Below are positions 1-11,179 of a stretch of DNA of 64,000 nucleotides, one piece after another. The notes beneath the pieces were generated by a model. It was not told the DNA's origin and made no database searches. It worked only from the letters and a program-made list of their open reading frames with translations. Every line of letters starts with the position of its first letter. Position 1 is the first letter of the stretch. A program made the translations under genes and the position numbers. The stretch is from Orobanche coerulescens (Eukaryota; Streptophyta; Magnoliopsida; Lamiales; Orobanchaceae), in contig CM065812.1 in the NCBI GenBank assembly GCA_033398695.1, positions 139,382,858 to 139,446,857 of the forward strand, given 5' to 3'.

Positions 1-33
1 TCGAGGGCGAAACTTATTTTAAGAGGGAGAGTA
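1..33 (+). mobile_element. 3' end of a Ty3/gypsy internal region, with polypurine tract
   Basis: The first 33 bases read GAGGGCGAAACT, then TTTTAAGAGGGAGAGTA, directly before TGTAATATCC. The same arrangement, a (G)GACGAAACT box followed by a purine-rich tract and a TGTAATA LTR start, occurs at the 3' ends of Gypsy-A (about 49005-49034) and Gypsy-C (about 60600-60629). This is therefore the tail of a + strand gypsy element whose coding body lies upstream of the window. Confidence 0.75.
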
Positions 34-860
34 TGTAATATCCGGGAATTTAAAATTTGAATTTTAGTGCATTTTTTATTTTTATTATTAATTATTTAAT
101 TATCTGATTATATGTGGGTAAACGAGTGATGAGGAGTCAGTGTAGAATTATGGTGAAGGGATAAACGACAAATTTGAACGCGAATATAAGTAAAATTATC
201 GAACCACACTTGATTAAAATTGTATTGGGGTCATTTAAAAATTTGACCCAATTATTTAAGGAATGTGACCACATTTTTCTCCCCACCGACCGACTAATTC
301 AACTCCATTTTTCTCTCCTACCTACCTCTACCCCCTCCTCATGGACAAAACTCACCCAACATCTTTTCCCTTTCTTCCCATCGGCGACGACATATGATCG
401 GAAGAGGAGCGATATGATCGAGGAATCTCGAGGAGATGGACGGTCCTCTTGTGCGATTCTCATTCGGACTGTTGGCAACAGGATGCTGCGATCCTGGGCG
501 GCGGAAATCGTATGAGCGGTGGTGGCTGCGGTAGTGATGGAGGTTTGCAGACGTCGGGGGTAGCAGCTGAGTTGATTTGGTCCCTGGGGCGGGTAAGGTT
601 TGGTTTTTGGTGCAGATGGACGTTCGGGTGGAGTTTTCCGGTGGTGGATTTTCTGGTATAAAGTCAGAGCTCGACGGCTAGACTTTCGAAATTTTGGTCT
701 GGAATTCCGGCGACATTCGCTTTGTTGTAAAAAAAGAGAAAAATCGGATGTTTTGAGCTAATTTTATCTTTTTACTGCAATTTTATTTGGCAAAATTTCA
801 GAGCTCGGCGTCTCGAAGTTATCTTTTTACTGCAATTTTATTTGGCAAAATTTCATTTGT
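34..860 (+). mobile_element. Ty3/gypsy 3' LTR, right end not found
   Basis: It starts TGTAATATCCGGGAATTT just after a polypurine tract, like the other chromovirus LTRs here (all start TGTAATAYCC). The first 300 bases are AT-rich; 380-660 is GC-richer and looks like a transcribed leader. I cannot find the expected ...GTTACA end, so the right boundary is approximate and the LTR is probably cut by the copia-related sequence that follows. It has no palindrome array of the kind seen in Gypsy-A, -B and -C. Short open frames in it (174-515, 449-661) show no recognisable protein. Confidence 0.55.
764..855 (+). repeat. 37-bp direct repeat, two copies
   Basis: A segment starting TTATCTTTTTACTGCAATTT and ending AAAATTTCA occurs at 764-800 and again at 819-855, a period of 55 bp. 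The GAGCTCG motif lies between the copies and also occurs at about 667. The copies look essentially identical, so the duplication is recent. Confidence 0.7.
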
Positions 861-1596
861 GCTAAACCGTCTCAATCATAAAATTTAAATTTTTTGGATC
901 AGGATAAATATCAAATCAGATTGATAATTATCGAATTAATATATTGAGATAACTATCAAGTTAATTGCTAATTATCGAACTAATATATTACTAGATTAGA
1001 ATAAGTATCAAAGATACCAATCTAAATCGATTTAGAGTTCCTCCAGCATATGTCTTTCTACCGTCTTCACCTATAAATACCCAATTGAGGGGTTCGATTT
1101 TTTACACACAAACATACGGTTTTTTCAAGCTTTTGTAGTCCAATTCCCTTCTTTGTTTTCCTTCTCGGTCGCGTCGGTGATATTATACAGATTTATTCTA
1201 GTTCACTGAGGGTGCAGTGATCATCGATTCAGTGCATCGAGGTGTTGTTTTATCCTGGGAACCAGACGCTGTATACCGTGGTGAGGGCAAATTTGCTTTA
1301 AGGAGACAGATCTTCTGGACTCAACTTCGACTTCCTTTTGATTTTGTCATCAGCAAATATTTAATTTTGCTAACACTTTCTTTGCAGTGTTTTAATAAAA
1401 TAAATTATCCTTTCAAATCTATACTGTTTATTCAAGTATTCGTTTTATTTTGTCGACAATCTTAAAGCATATTTTGTTTCTTTTCTTGAATAAACAGACT
1501 TTTTCAAAAGTTTAAGACATAACGGATGCTTCTATCCCTACTCAAAAAACCCTTTTGTCTACGGACGTTTCTGGAGGTGCACCTTAGAAAACTGGA
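861..1596 (+). other. Non-coding AT-rich stretch, possible copia 5' LTR/leader
   Basis: No gene is visible. There is a TATA-like box (CCTATAAATACCC, 1070-1082) followed by a pyrimidine-rich leader, as in the promoter and R region of an LTR. A 13-bp perfect inverted repeat (CTGTTTATTCAAG at 1424-1436, its complement at 1485-1497) has a 48-bp loop. The stretch lies directly upstream of copia gag, so it is probably the 5' LTR and leader of that element, but I found neither a clear TG...CA pair nor a tRNA-Met primer site. Confidence 0.4.
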
Positions 1597-1689
1597 TTGA
1601 CTTCCATTAACCACTCTGCTACGATTTTGATTAATAAATCTGTTTTGGTTCGATCAAACGTGCTAACAAACCAGAGAAATTCAACAACC

Positions 1690-2400
1690 AGAATTTCAGA
1701 GATGGTAGCAGAAGATGATGTTCCATCTGACCACTCTAGGCTTGTCTCAATTCCTCGAGAAGGAGGCGCCAAAATATTATGAAGGCAGTGAAGAACAGAC
1801 TTTGATGGCCATTGACGCTTGGAAAACTTCTGACTATTTATGTCAGAATTATGTAATTAATGGCCTTGCTGATTCGCTATACAACGTGTATAGCACTTCA
1901 AAATCAGCCAAGGCATTATGGGACTCACTAGATCATAAGTACAAGATCGAGGATGTTGGTGCCAAAAAGTGGATTGTTGGGCAGTTCCTTGACTATAATA
2001 TGGTGGATTCCAAGACTGTGGCCAGTCAGGTGCAAAAGCTACAAGTGATCATTCATGAAATCCATGCTGAATGAATGATCATTAGCGAATCCTTCCAAGT
2101 GGCTGTTGTGATTGAAAAGTTGCCCTCGACTTGGAAAGACTTCAAGAATTATCTCAAGCATAAGCACAAAGAGATGAGCATGGAAGGTCTCATCGTTTGA
2201 CTTTGCATTAGTAAGACAACAGAGAATCAGAGAAGAAGGTAAATGTTGTGGCGAAGGCCAATGTTGTGGGAACTAAGTTGGGATCTAAAGGTAGAATTAC
2301 AAAAAGAAAGAGAAATTCCTTGGAAAGTGCTACAACTGTGAGAAGATGGGTCATAGGGCGTCTGATTGTAGGCTTCCAGAGAAACCAAAGAAAAAGAATG
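1690..2400 (+). pseudogene. copia gag (decayed)
   Basis: This is the Gag capsid region of the copia element (UBN2-type). Landmarks are ADSLYNVYSTSKSAKALWDS, KYKIEDVGAKKWIVGQFLDY and SFQVAVVIEKLPSTWKDF, followed by a CCHC zinc knuckle at 2328-2369 (CYNCEKMGHRASDC, C-X2-C-X4-H-X4-C) that would bind element RNA. The frame is cut by a TGA at 2072, another near 2198 and later frameshifts. Gag normally forms the cytoplasmic virus-like particle; this copy cannot make the full protein. Confidence 0.75.
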
Positions 2401-2900
2401 GTAATGTAGCACATGTGATTACTGAACAGGTGGTAAATCTTGAACTATGTGATGTGATATCCGAAGTGAACTTGTTTGGCTTAAATACCAAGGAGTTGTG
2501 GGTTGACACTGGAGCAACTTGGCATATGTGTGCCAACAAGACAATGTTCTCCTCCTTGGAAGAAACAGATACCAGTGATAAGATGTTCATGGGAAATTCT
2601 ACAACTTCAACTATCTTGGGTGAAGGGACGGTGATCTTTAAGATGAGGTATGGAAAGGAAATGACTCTCTAATGTGTGTTGTATGTACCTGATTTTCGCA
2701 AGAACCTTATTTCTGGTTCCTTGTTGATTAAGCATGGCTTTAGATTAGTTTTTGAGTCTGATAAAGTTATTTTGTCAAAGAGTGGTGTGTTTATAGGCAA
2801 GGGCTATCAGAGTGATGGGCTATTTAAGCTCAATGTAATGACTGTTAAAAGTAATGAAATGAAGAATTCTTCAGCTTACTTGCTTGAGTCTCCTAATCTA
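2401..2900 (+). pseudogene. copia aspartic protease region (decayed)
   Basis: The protease active site is visible as LWVDTGATWHMC, with the catalytic DTG at 2505-2513. This matches the copia form (WxxDSGA/DTGA followed by H-M). Downstream, [16 protein letters not shown] matches the conserved segment between protease and the GAG-pre-integrase domain. A TAA at 2670 interrupts the frame. The enzyme would process Gag-Pol inside the particle. Confidence 0.75.
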
Positions 2901-3800
2901 TGACATGCTAGATTAGGACACGTTAATTTTAATGCAATGCGTAGACTAATTGCATTAGCTCACATGCCAAAATTGATTTAAACCACAAGGGTGAAACTTG
3001 TGTAGAGCAAAATTAACTCGGTCTTCATTTCGACAAGTGGAAAGAAACACCAAACCTTTAGAATTAATACATAGCAACCTATGTGATTTGAAGTTTGCTC
3101 AAACAAGAGGTGGAAATAAATATTTTATTACTTTCTTAGATGATGGTACTAAATATTGCTATGCATACTTGCTTAAAACCAAAGACGAAGCTACAGAAAA
3201 ATTCATTCTTTATAAAACGAAAGGTTAGAATCAATTGAATGTAAAGATAAAAGTTTTAAGGAGCGACCGTGGAGGTGAATATGTGGAACCATTCAGTGAA
3301 TATTGTTCACAACATGGGATTATTCATGAGGTCACTGCCCCATATGCACCACATTCAAATGGTTTAGCAGAATGTAAGAATCGCACTCTAAAATAGATGA
3401 TGAATGCGATATTGCTAAATTCAGGTCTGCCGCAAAATATGTGGGGAGAAGCCATCTTAACGACGAATTATCTCTTAAACAAGATATGCCGTAATAATGG
3501 GGATAAAACTCCTTATGAATTGTGGAAGGGAGTCAAGCCTTCCTACAATTACATGAAAGTGCGGGGGCGTCTAGCAATGGTGCTGATACCTACACCTAAG
3601 AAAGTCAAAATAAGCCCAGAAATGGTTGATATTTTCATTGGATATGCACACAACAACAATGCCTATCAATTTCTTGTGCATGAATCTAAAGTGCCTGAGA
3701 TTCACAAAAATAAAATTATGAAATCAAGGAACACGTCATTCTTTGAGAACATCTTTTCCTGTAAGACTGCATATGAACGCCTTATCTCATCCAAACAGGC
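2901..3800 (+). pseudogene. copia GAG-pre-integrase and integrase (decayed)
   Basis: A GAG-pre-integrase motif (HARLGHVNFNAMRRL, from about 2904) is followed by the integrase core: [28 protein letters not shown] (second catalytic Asp, about 3264-3285) and HSNGLAECKNRTL (catalytic Glu, about 3354-3390). The first catalytic Asp block reads IHSNLCDLK, so the usual D-L-C motif is altered to N-L-C. The C-terminal part contains NKICRNNGDKTPYELWKG and VDIFIGYAHNNNAYQFLV. Internal stops occur at about 2978, 3226 and 3394. Confidence 0.75.
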
Positions 3801-3936
3801 TTATGAGCCAATACATGAATATAAGAAAGATCAAAGAGTAGATAATGAGGAGGAACCTAGAAGGAGCAACAACAAGGACGGAGAAATCTTATGGACCATA
3901 TTTCTTCACCTACTTGCTCGAAAAGGAACCTCAATC

Positions 3937-5449
3937 TTATAAAGAAGCTGTAAGCTCAACGGATGGAACTCTTTGGAAGGAGGCTATCAAAGATGAAATT
4001 GATTTTATATTACAGAATCACACTTAGGAACTGGTGGAATTACCTCCAAAGTGTAAGCCACTAGGAAATAAGTGGATTATCAAGAAGAAATTGAAGGATG
4101 GAGCAGTTGATAAGTATAAGGCTAGGCTCTTAGTGAAGGACTATAACCAACGTGAAGGTCTAGACTATTTCGATACTTACTCTCCCGTGGCGAGAATAAC
4201 TTCCATCAGGATGATACTTGCTATTGTTGCATTACGCGGTTTAGAAGTTCATCAAATGGATGTTAAGACTGCCTTTCTTAATGGGGACTTAGATGAGGAA
4301 ATCTATATGGAACAACCCTAGGGGTTATTTGCTCCTAGACAAGAAAGGGAAGTCTGCAAGTTGGTAAATCATTGTACGGATTGAAGCACGTACCAAAACC
4401 GTGGCATGAAATATTTGATCATGTTATGTTGAGTGGTGGCTTCAAAATTAATAAATGTGTTAAGTGTGTATATGTGAAGGACACAAAAGATGTCTATGTC
4501 ATTTTATGTCTATATGTAGATGACTTGCTCATTACTGGTAGTAATAAAAGAATAATAAAATCTACGAAGGACATGTTGAGGTCGAGATTTTACATTAAAG
4601 ATATGGGCTCGCAGACATAATTTTAGGGATTAAGATCACACGAACATCGAAAGGTCTCATGCCGAGTCAAGCTAACTATGTGGATAAAATCTTTGAAAGA
4701 TTTAACAAAGATGACTATGGCACAGCCAAACCCCGGTGGATATGACGTTAAGACTATCCAAGAATAAGAGTGAAGAAGTATCTCAACTTGAGTACTCTCG
4801 CATAATAGGATGTCTGATGTACTTGATGATCTGTATAAGACCAGATATAGCATACTCAGTTAGTAGACTAAGTAGATACACGAGCAACCCCGGAAAAGGT
4901 CACTGGAAGGCGATCACAAGGGTACTAAGATATTTAAGGGTACTCGTGAGTATGGGCTGTACTATACCAAATATCCAGCAGTACTTGAAGGATATAGTGA
5001 TGTAAATTTGATATCTCATATAAAAGGCTCCAAGTCAAGAAATGGATATGTACTCACAGTAGTTGGTGCAGCAGTGGCATGGAAATATTTAAAGCAGACA
5101 CTTATATCTCGATCAATGATGGAATCCAAATTTATAGCCTTAGATAAATGTGTTGAAGAGAGATAATGGCTACACCATTTTCTAGAAGATATTCCAAGAT
5201 GTGCAAAGCCTGTGACCGCAATACGTATTCATTGCGATTGGCAGGACACAGAGCGCAATGTATAATGGTAAGTCTCGTCATATAAGGAGGAGACATAATA
5301 CCATTAGATAGTTGCTATCAATATTAGTTATCACTATTGACTACGTGTCATCAAAGGATAACATTGCGGACCCGCTAACCAAAGGGTTATCAAAAGACCT
5401 TGTTGGTAAATATTTCATCAAGAGGAATGGGTCTATTGCCATGAGCTAA
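3937..5449 (+). pseudogene. copia reverse transcriptase and RNase H (decayed)
   Basis: RT motifs are LGNKWIIKKKLKDGAVDKYKA, YFDTYSPVARITSIRMILAI, HQMDVKTAFLNGDLDEEIYM and the catalytic YVDDLL at 4513-4530. RNase H and the 3' end are recognised by SSKDNIADPLTKGLSKDLVG (about 5350-5405), the usual copia RNase H tail. Stops at 4025, 4318, 4618 and 5003 and several frameshifts break the frame. The order gag-PR-IN-RT-RNH is complete, so the element was once autonomous. Confidence 0.75.
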
Positions 5450-5755
5450 TGGTTTTATGGAGGATACCCAACCTAAGATGACTACAGATCCCAAGATCTA
5501 GGTTCAATGGGACAACCAATTCATAAAACTGGGCACGATCACTGTCGGGGGTTACCCCAAACCGACCTATTCCTAGGATGAAAATAGTGATACCCGTAGG
5601 AAGATGTTAAGCTTATGCTTTTAATGATTCTTAAGTCGACAACGTATAGTCGGGTGGAGTAAAATATAGGTTTACTCAAAACACTTAAAGGAATCACCTA
5701 TGTTGGAGTGAAGAGGGGCCGTGTTGGCCACAAAGTATGCAGAATACAGCGTGGA

Positions 5756-6797
5756 AAGAGTTAGTACAAGAGGTTGTACGATTTTTGAATGTGAGTGTGT
5801 AGCGGAAGTTTGTTTAAGTGAATTGTTGTAAATACAGCAACTAGGCTTTCTCCTGTTAGCTTGGTGCGTACAGAGTTTTGCAATGTATACTTATAAATAA
5901 TCACAGTTATGAAAACACTAAAGGCAGAAGGTAAATAACACGCAATATAAAGTGGTTCGAGGTAAACCCCTCTACGTCCATTGGTCCTCGACACAGGAGT
6001 AAAATACAACTACGTGACTTTAATCAAACCTGTCCTTGTATCGTTCACACAAATTGATACAAAGACTCTAGCTTTCAACTGTTCACACAGATTGGTTGTA
6101 GGCTTCTTTGACTTGCTTCTTCTCACACGAATTGAAACTTCGTCCTATTCGTCCCACACATGTCAGAATAACTTTTCCTTAGTCCACACAGGGCTAAGTT
6201 TACTCAAAGGTAATAATGGTGAAATCACTGGTTTGAACAGCAGCTTGAACACGATGATCTTAGGCTAATGATATGTTGTTCATGTTGACTGAGTATATTT
6301 CTTCTCTCAGATATTGATATATTCTCGAAGAAATATATTTGCTCTTGTAAGCTTGATTGACAGAATAATTTCTTCAGAGTTTCTGAATGAGTCAATCATT
6401 CTTCGTTTTTCAGTTTGAGTTTCTCTGAGTTAAGCAATTGTTTTAAATATCTTATTGCATGGACTATTTATAACTTTAAAATAGATCCGTTATAAATATG
6501 TTCGTTGTCTGATTGGTGAGCAAAAGTCCATTCTTATTGGTTGGTTGACTTTCAAGATGCTAGATCCGGATTTTGCTCCTTGTCTGAAGATCCTTGTCGG
6601 TTGCTATTTAAATACTTTATCCGATCAGTATTTAAATACTTGTTTCAAACGACATTTTGACTTTAGTGAATAAAGTAGATTCCGTCTCAACGGTCTTCAG
6701 TCTTGTTGGATAAGTGTTTGTTTTCACAACACTTTCAGCCTGTATGCTGTATCCAACATGTTACGTCTTTAATGTTGTAGCTGTAGACTCCAACGCT
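5756..6797 (-). mobile_element. SIRE-like (copia) LTR remnant
   Basis: No coding capacity. The layout mirrors the Sirevirus LTRs at 36100-37480 and 46702-48104. On the - strand a TATA-like box (TTATAAATAGTCC, about 6465-6477) is followed downstream by segments including the complement of a GTGGTTCG...CCTCTACGTCCA block (about 5952-5982), comparable to the GTGGTCTCAGAG...CCTCTACTAATCCA block of the Sirevirus LTRs. The sequence is too different to be the same family. Both ends are uncertain. It could be a solo LTR, or the end of an element cut by the Gypsy-B insertion at 6803. Confidence 0.4.
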
Positions 6798-7589
6798 GTA
6801 GGTGTAATTCACCCAAAATCAACCGAGAATATTACAGCGCCGTGGGCCCCACGCCGGAACCCACAAGGCTAAAATCATTTATGCAAATGTTTCACAAAAT
6901 AGAGTTCCCAAATACTGTCATGAAATACCATTTGAAAACACAAGGCGAGGACGCCAAAAGGGCATTTAGAAAGTATACACGAGTTGGTAAAATACCGAAA
7001 TCCATTATAAAATACACACGCAGTGGATATAATCATAATAAGATACAACGGAATCAAAATAGTCAAGAAAATGCTCGGTCTCAAACACATGTCATAGCCA
7101 GTATCACTAGGAAGCTCATCCCTTCACGACCGCTATTAGCGCGATATCGAAGTACCTAAAATATAAAGCCCACGACGGGGTCAGCCATAATACTCAACAA
7201 TGATAACGATCACATCCACATAAACAATTACATATCAATGTATTATAGAGTAAGAATATTTCTAATGAAATCTTACCGTGCTAACCTTGCCAATTCGTGG
7301 TAACTTATATTAAATCAACCCTTACCTCAATTTACACCTCGCATTCTCAAGTACGAATGGATTCGAAAATAACCATCTGTACTATATTCAAAACGATATC
7401 AAGATTCTCAAACATAAATATCTTCAAATATGGAATAACCTGACCATGTCCAATTCTGTTTGCTGGATCGCACAATCAAATCCCAATTCTGGTAAAACTG
7501 ATAATACATGATACAACTGTAGATCAACTGCCCCGAAACGATGACAATCCCCAAATATCGATACAAAGTATGATTGCTCATAAAATCAA

Positions 7590-8225
7590 TAATAATAAAC
7601 AACCAATAGATCAAAACGAGAATATCATCGACATGATAACTCCACACAAAATCAATAAAGGACCAACCACAAACGAGAATACCATCGATGTGGTAAATTC
7701 CAACAAGATCAACAAGGATCAACAATGACCGAGAATACTAGCAACAAGGTAGACTCCAAACAAGATCAAAAGAGGATCAATAACAAACAAGAATACCAAC
7801 GATATGGTGAACTCCAACAAGATCAATAACGTTCGATAACGAACGATAATACCAACGATATGGTGAACTCCAACGAGATCAATAAGAATCAATAACGAAT
7901 GAGATTACCAACGATATGGTGAACTCCAATGAGATCAATAACAATCAATAACGAATGAGATTACCAACGATATGGTGAACTCCAATGAGATCAATAAGAA
8001 TCAATAACGAACGAGATTACCAGCGATATGGCAAACTCCAATAAGATCAATAACGTTCGATAACGAACGAGAATACCAATGATATGGTGAACTCCAACGA
8101 GATCAATAAGAATCAATAACGAACAAGATTACCAATGATATGGTGTACTCCAACGAGATCAATAAGAATCAATAACGAATGAGAATACCAACGATATGGT
8201 AAACTCCAACAAGATCAATAAAGAA
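7590..8225. repeat. 56-bp tandem repeat inside Gypsy-B LTR1
   Basis: The unit contains GATATGGTGAACTCCAAYGA and GATCAATAAGAATCAATAAC. The GATATGGT motif occurs at 7801, 7857, 7913, 7969, 8025, 8081, 8137 and 8193, exactly 56 bp apart each time. More degenerate units extend left to about 7590. The same array is in LTR2 (about 17050-17549, continuing at 55390-55495), where it was split by the CACTA insertion. Confidence 0.9.
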
Positions 8226-8753
8226 CCACAGGGCCAGATATACGAGAGAATAAAATCATCTACCTCAAACAAATCACATATATGGGATCTCAAAGACAAA
8301 CCCAACTATCGAACATATCCGACCATACATGGACTATGAACGACCAATAAATATGACTTAAGATGGATGTCACGATACGCCCGATCCAGAAATGTGTCCG
8401 TGCACAAGCCAACCACGGGTATTGATCAAATACATGTCTGGTCTTGTGCCTAATCAGTCTCACAAAGTACGTTTCATGTGCACAGTTCAATATGAGGTTA
8501 AAACCAACACAGGCTACACGTGCCCGCCCTGAAAATCCTACGCGAGGCCGATCATAACGTATCTGACTCCAGATATACCACGATATAACATGACAACGAA
8601 ACTCAAAGAAACGCATATCCAACAAGGGTCAGAAGACTTTCCAAGTGAGTAACGATAACTTGATCATGAAAGACCGACACAACCACAATGTCGTATTTCC
8701 GTCAGACAATAGTTCACAACATGATCAACAATGCATATAATATGATCACATAA

Positions 8754-8933
8754 ACTCCCAAGGCCACAACCAAGGGTCACGGAAGCATCTACTCAGGAAT
8801 ACTCCGGACGTGGGTACCATTAAGGTTTTATCCCGCAACATAGTTCCATAAGGTATATCAACACATAAACTCCCAAGGCCGCAACCAAGGGTCACTGAAG
8901 CATCTACACAGGAATACTCCGGACATTATCATG
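8754..8933. repeat. 113-bp-period duplication private to Gypsy-B LTR1
   Basis: A block with AAACTCCCAAGGCC, CCAAGGGTCAC and GGAATACTCCGGAC occurs at 8754-8820 and again at about 8867-8933. LTR2 has only one copy (about 56003-56058), so the duplication arose after insertion, or in only one of the two LTRs. Confidence 0.75.
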
Positions 8934-10300
8934 AAATATACCAACAATGATGCACACCCATCACATGAAGCATCAATACACACATATACAACAATGCAAC
9001 AAGATAATTATCATAATTTAGCAATACTAGATTACCTCAAAGACGGAGACACTAATCTTTCCACGAACAACACCCCTGAATGAATTCACAGTTATACGAA
9101 TAGTCCATAATGAAGTACAGTCCATCACTGTCAACAATCCATCACCTCAAGATCAACGTCAGCTCAGTAAACTATCTTCGATATCCAACATTTCATATAA
9201 TAGACCAAGGATAATTCCACATCTCCGTTTTCGCGAGACATCTTTAAATTCTATACACTATGATTTAATCCACACCAAAGTACAATATACAAACCATCAT
9301 CCCGACAATTCATATTCATAATATCATTGCTATATGAATCAGAAATGAAACGAAATCAAAACTATTTATTAAAACTGAGCAAGCATAACTTGCCTCGATA
9401 CCGATACGATGAAGCCGTTACCAATCCCGTTGTCTTCATCTATAAGCTCCTCAGCCCCGACCAAGGCCACGCATTCTCCAATCTCAACCACAGCATAACG
9501 GTTAACCATGAACGATCACTTAACGCAACCTAATGCAATAATCAATTAACGATACGTTCGATAACATTCAACAATCGATATAATCAACCAATAAAACTCA
9601 AAAGTTCAATGATATCTCGATCATATACGAAACCAAACCATTTCAACTTAAAAAATTCGAATACAAGCTGAAATTCAATAATTAATCAATTCTAACAAGT
9701 GTCTCAACATTCTCAATTCCGACTTAATCTTAATTACGGTTTTAACAAGGTTTCTTCTTGTTCATATTCGTAAATTCATAGAAAACCAATTACCGTTCAT
9801 CATCACGAACAATCATATACCAAAATTAACCGTAATCCTTCCAATTTCCATAAAATCACGACATATATCACTCAAGAGTTCTTCAAGAACGTGAATTAAT
9901 CCATAATCATGTTTGTAGCCAACAAAACGACGTAATCCGATGTGTTCTAACATCTAACCATCTTCTAATTCATAATCCAAGGCATATATCATCTTTATCA
10001 TACACTTCACATAACACTAAGGATCACAACAACAATACCATAACTATCATCATACGAAGGAGAACATCAACAACAATACCAAAATCCGAATCAAAGAGAA
10101 GAGTTGTCCAACATACCTCAAGAACACAATCAAACACCTCAAGAATACACAATATCTTCATATCTCAAGCTCCACATTCATGACTCCAAGTCCCCAATCT
10201 GTTTGGAAGAGCCAAGTCGGTCTCTGAAGGTTTCGGTCTCTGAAGGTTGAAGGGTGAAGAAACGACATGGATGTCTCCAAAATGCCAAAGGGACGGGTCT

Positions 10301-10302
<2 letters not shown>

Positions 10303-10363
<61 letters not shown>
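10303..10363. repeat. (CA)n(TA)n microsatellite, probable TATA region of Gypsy-B LTR
   Basis: About 33 bp of CA repeats is followed by about 28 bp of TA repeats. Read on the element's own (-) strand, the TA run lies 12 bp downstream of the palindrome array. It is followed by a TG run and GAGAGACCCGTCCC, in the position that TATATAAGGACCCGGCC occupies in Gypsy-A. The microsatellite may therefore serve as, or have grown from, the LTR TATA box. Confidence 0.6.
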
Positions 10364-10365
<2 letters not shown>

Positions 10366-10374
10366 CTTCAACTA

Positions 10375-10812
10375 TTACGTACGTTAGGTAACCTTACTAA
10401 CGTATGTAACCTTCTTTACGTACGTTAACTGGCCTCGTTCGCGTACGTAACACTATTCCAGAGGCTACTGCCTCAATTCATATTGTGTATTACGTACGTA
10501 ATGTCCATGATGTAGCGTACGTAATATAGCTGTTGACTTGCTATAGTAACATACTCGTTTAACGTACGAAATGATATGTCCTTAGCGTACGTAAAGCTCG
10601 TGGTTGACTCGCCTGTCCACATTCGCGCTGAAAGTTGCCGACACGGGGCCCACCACCATAGCTCGGTCCAATCCGATTCCCTTCATAACGTGCGTTATGT
10701 ACCCAACATAACATACGTTAAGCTCGCATCGCTACGTACGTAATCACCTCTGCTTAGCGTACGCTGCGCTTGTACCATTACGTATGTAAGCTCCTATGCT
10801 TAACGTACGTAG
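10375..10812 (-). promoter_or_regulatory. TTACGTACGTAA palindrome array, Gypsy-B LTR
   Basis: Fourteen perfect or near-perfect copies of the 12-bp palindrome TTACGTACGTAA. I place the centres at 10380.5, 10403.5, 10421.5, 10444.5, 10495.5, 10518.5, 10565.5, 10588.5, 10691.5, 10714.5, 10737.5, 10760.5, 10783.5 and 10806.5. Nine of the 13 intervals are exactly 23 bp. The spacer sequences differ between units, so it is the palindrome and its spacing that are kept. The array lies directly upstream (element strand) of the TA-rich presumed TATA region. Function unknown; an LTR enhancer or a silencing target are both possible. Confidence 0.8.
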
Positions 10813-11179
10813 TGGCTTTTATACTTAGCCATTTTTGCCCCTGTCTGCCGTCTCAATATACAAACATATACACGCGACATACTGAATACATATACTCGTT
10901 CTAATAACATTCTCATACGATACACCTGATGTACAGTATCTTCAATCGCAATTATCGACCAAGTACGATAATTATGCAAATACTCATACACTATATCCGA
11001 TATCGAAAAACATATCAAGCATGTAATATCCTAGAATTAGAAATAACCTCGATAGATATACTGTTACAACTGTCACCGTTCCCTAAATTATTTATCCATA
11101 CTGTATCGGTCCCATTTTGTACAGTACAACTCAGATAAAATAATGCAAAAAATTCATAGCGAAATTCTAGGATATTACA

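Larger units (their letters stand above)
1060..5755 (+). mobile_element. Degenerate Ty1/copia retrotransposon
   Basis: The translated pieces appear in copia order on the + strand: gag with one zinc knuckle, protease, GAG-pre-integrase, integrase, reverse transcriptase, RNase H. Placing integrase before RT is diagnostic of Ty1/copia. Every domain is broken by stops and frameshifts, so the element is dead and old. 5450-5755 is 3' non-coding; it contains a stretch (about 5640-5735) of the kind that follows RNase H in plant copia elements, but no polypurine tract and no 3' LTR follow. The SIRE-like LTR remnant begins near 5756 instead, so the 3' end was probably lost. Outer borders are approximate. 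Confidence 0.75.
6803..11179 (-). mobile_element. Gypsy-B, 3' LTR (about 4.4 kb)
   Basis: On the - strand it begins TGTAATATCCTAGAATTTC at 11179 and ends near 6803; its partner LTR ends ...GGGGGTGTTACA. The LTR contains a 56-bp tandem array (about 7590-8225), a 113-bp duplication (8754-8933), a CA/TA microsatellite and an array of TTACGTACGTAA palindromes. A segment at about 8370-8620 is clearly homologous, in reverse complement, to about 20160-20415 in the Gypsy-A LTR (both contain GAGACTGATTAGG and CTTGTGCACGGACACATTTC), so A and B are related chromovirus-type families. Identity to LTR2 looks like about 95% in a 200-bp sample compared by eye. The left flank is GTAGG; the matching right flank is lost. 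Confidence 0.8.

Noticed and set aside
10165..10371. 68-aa - strand frame with Tyr-Ile and Cys-Val runs
   Set aside because: Translation of the CA/TA microsatellite.
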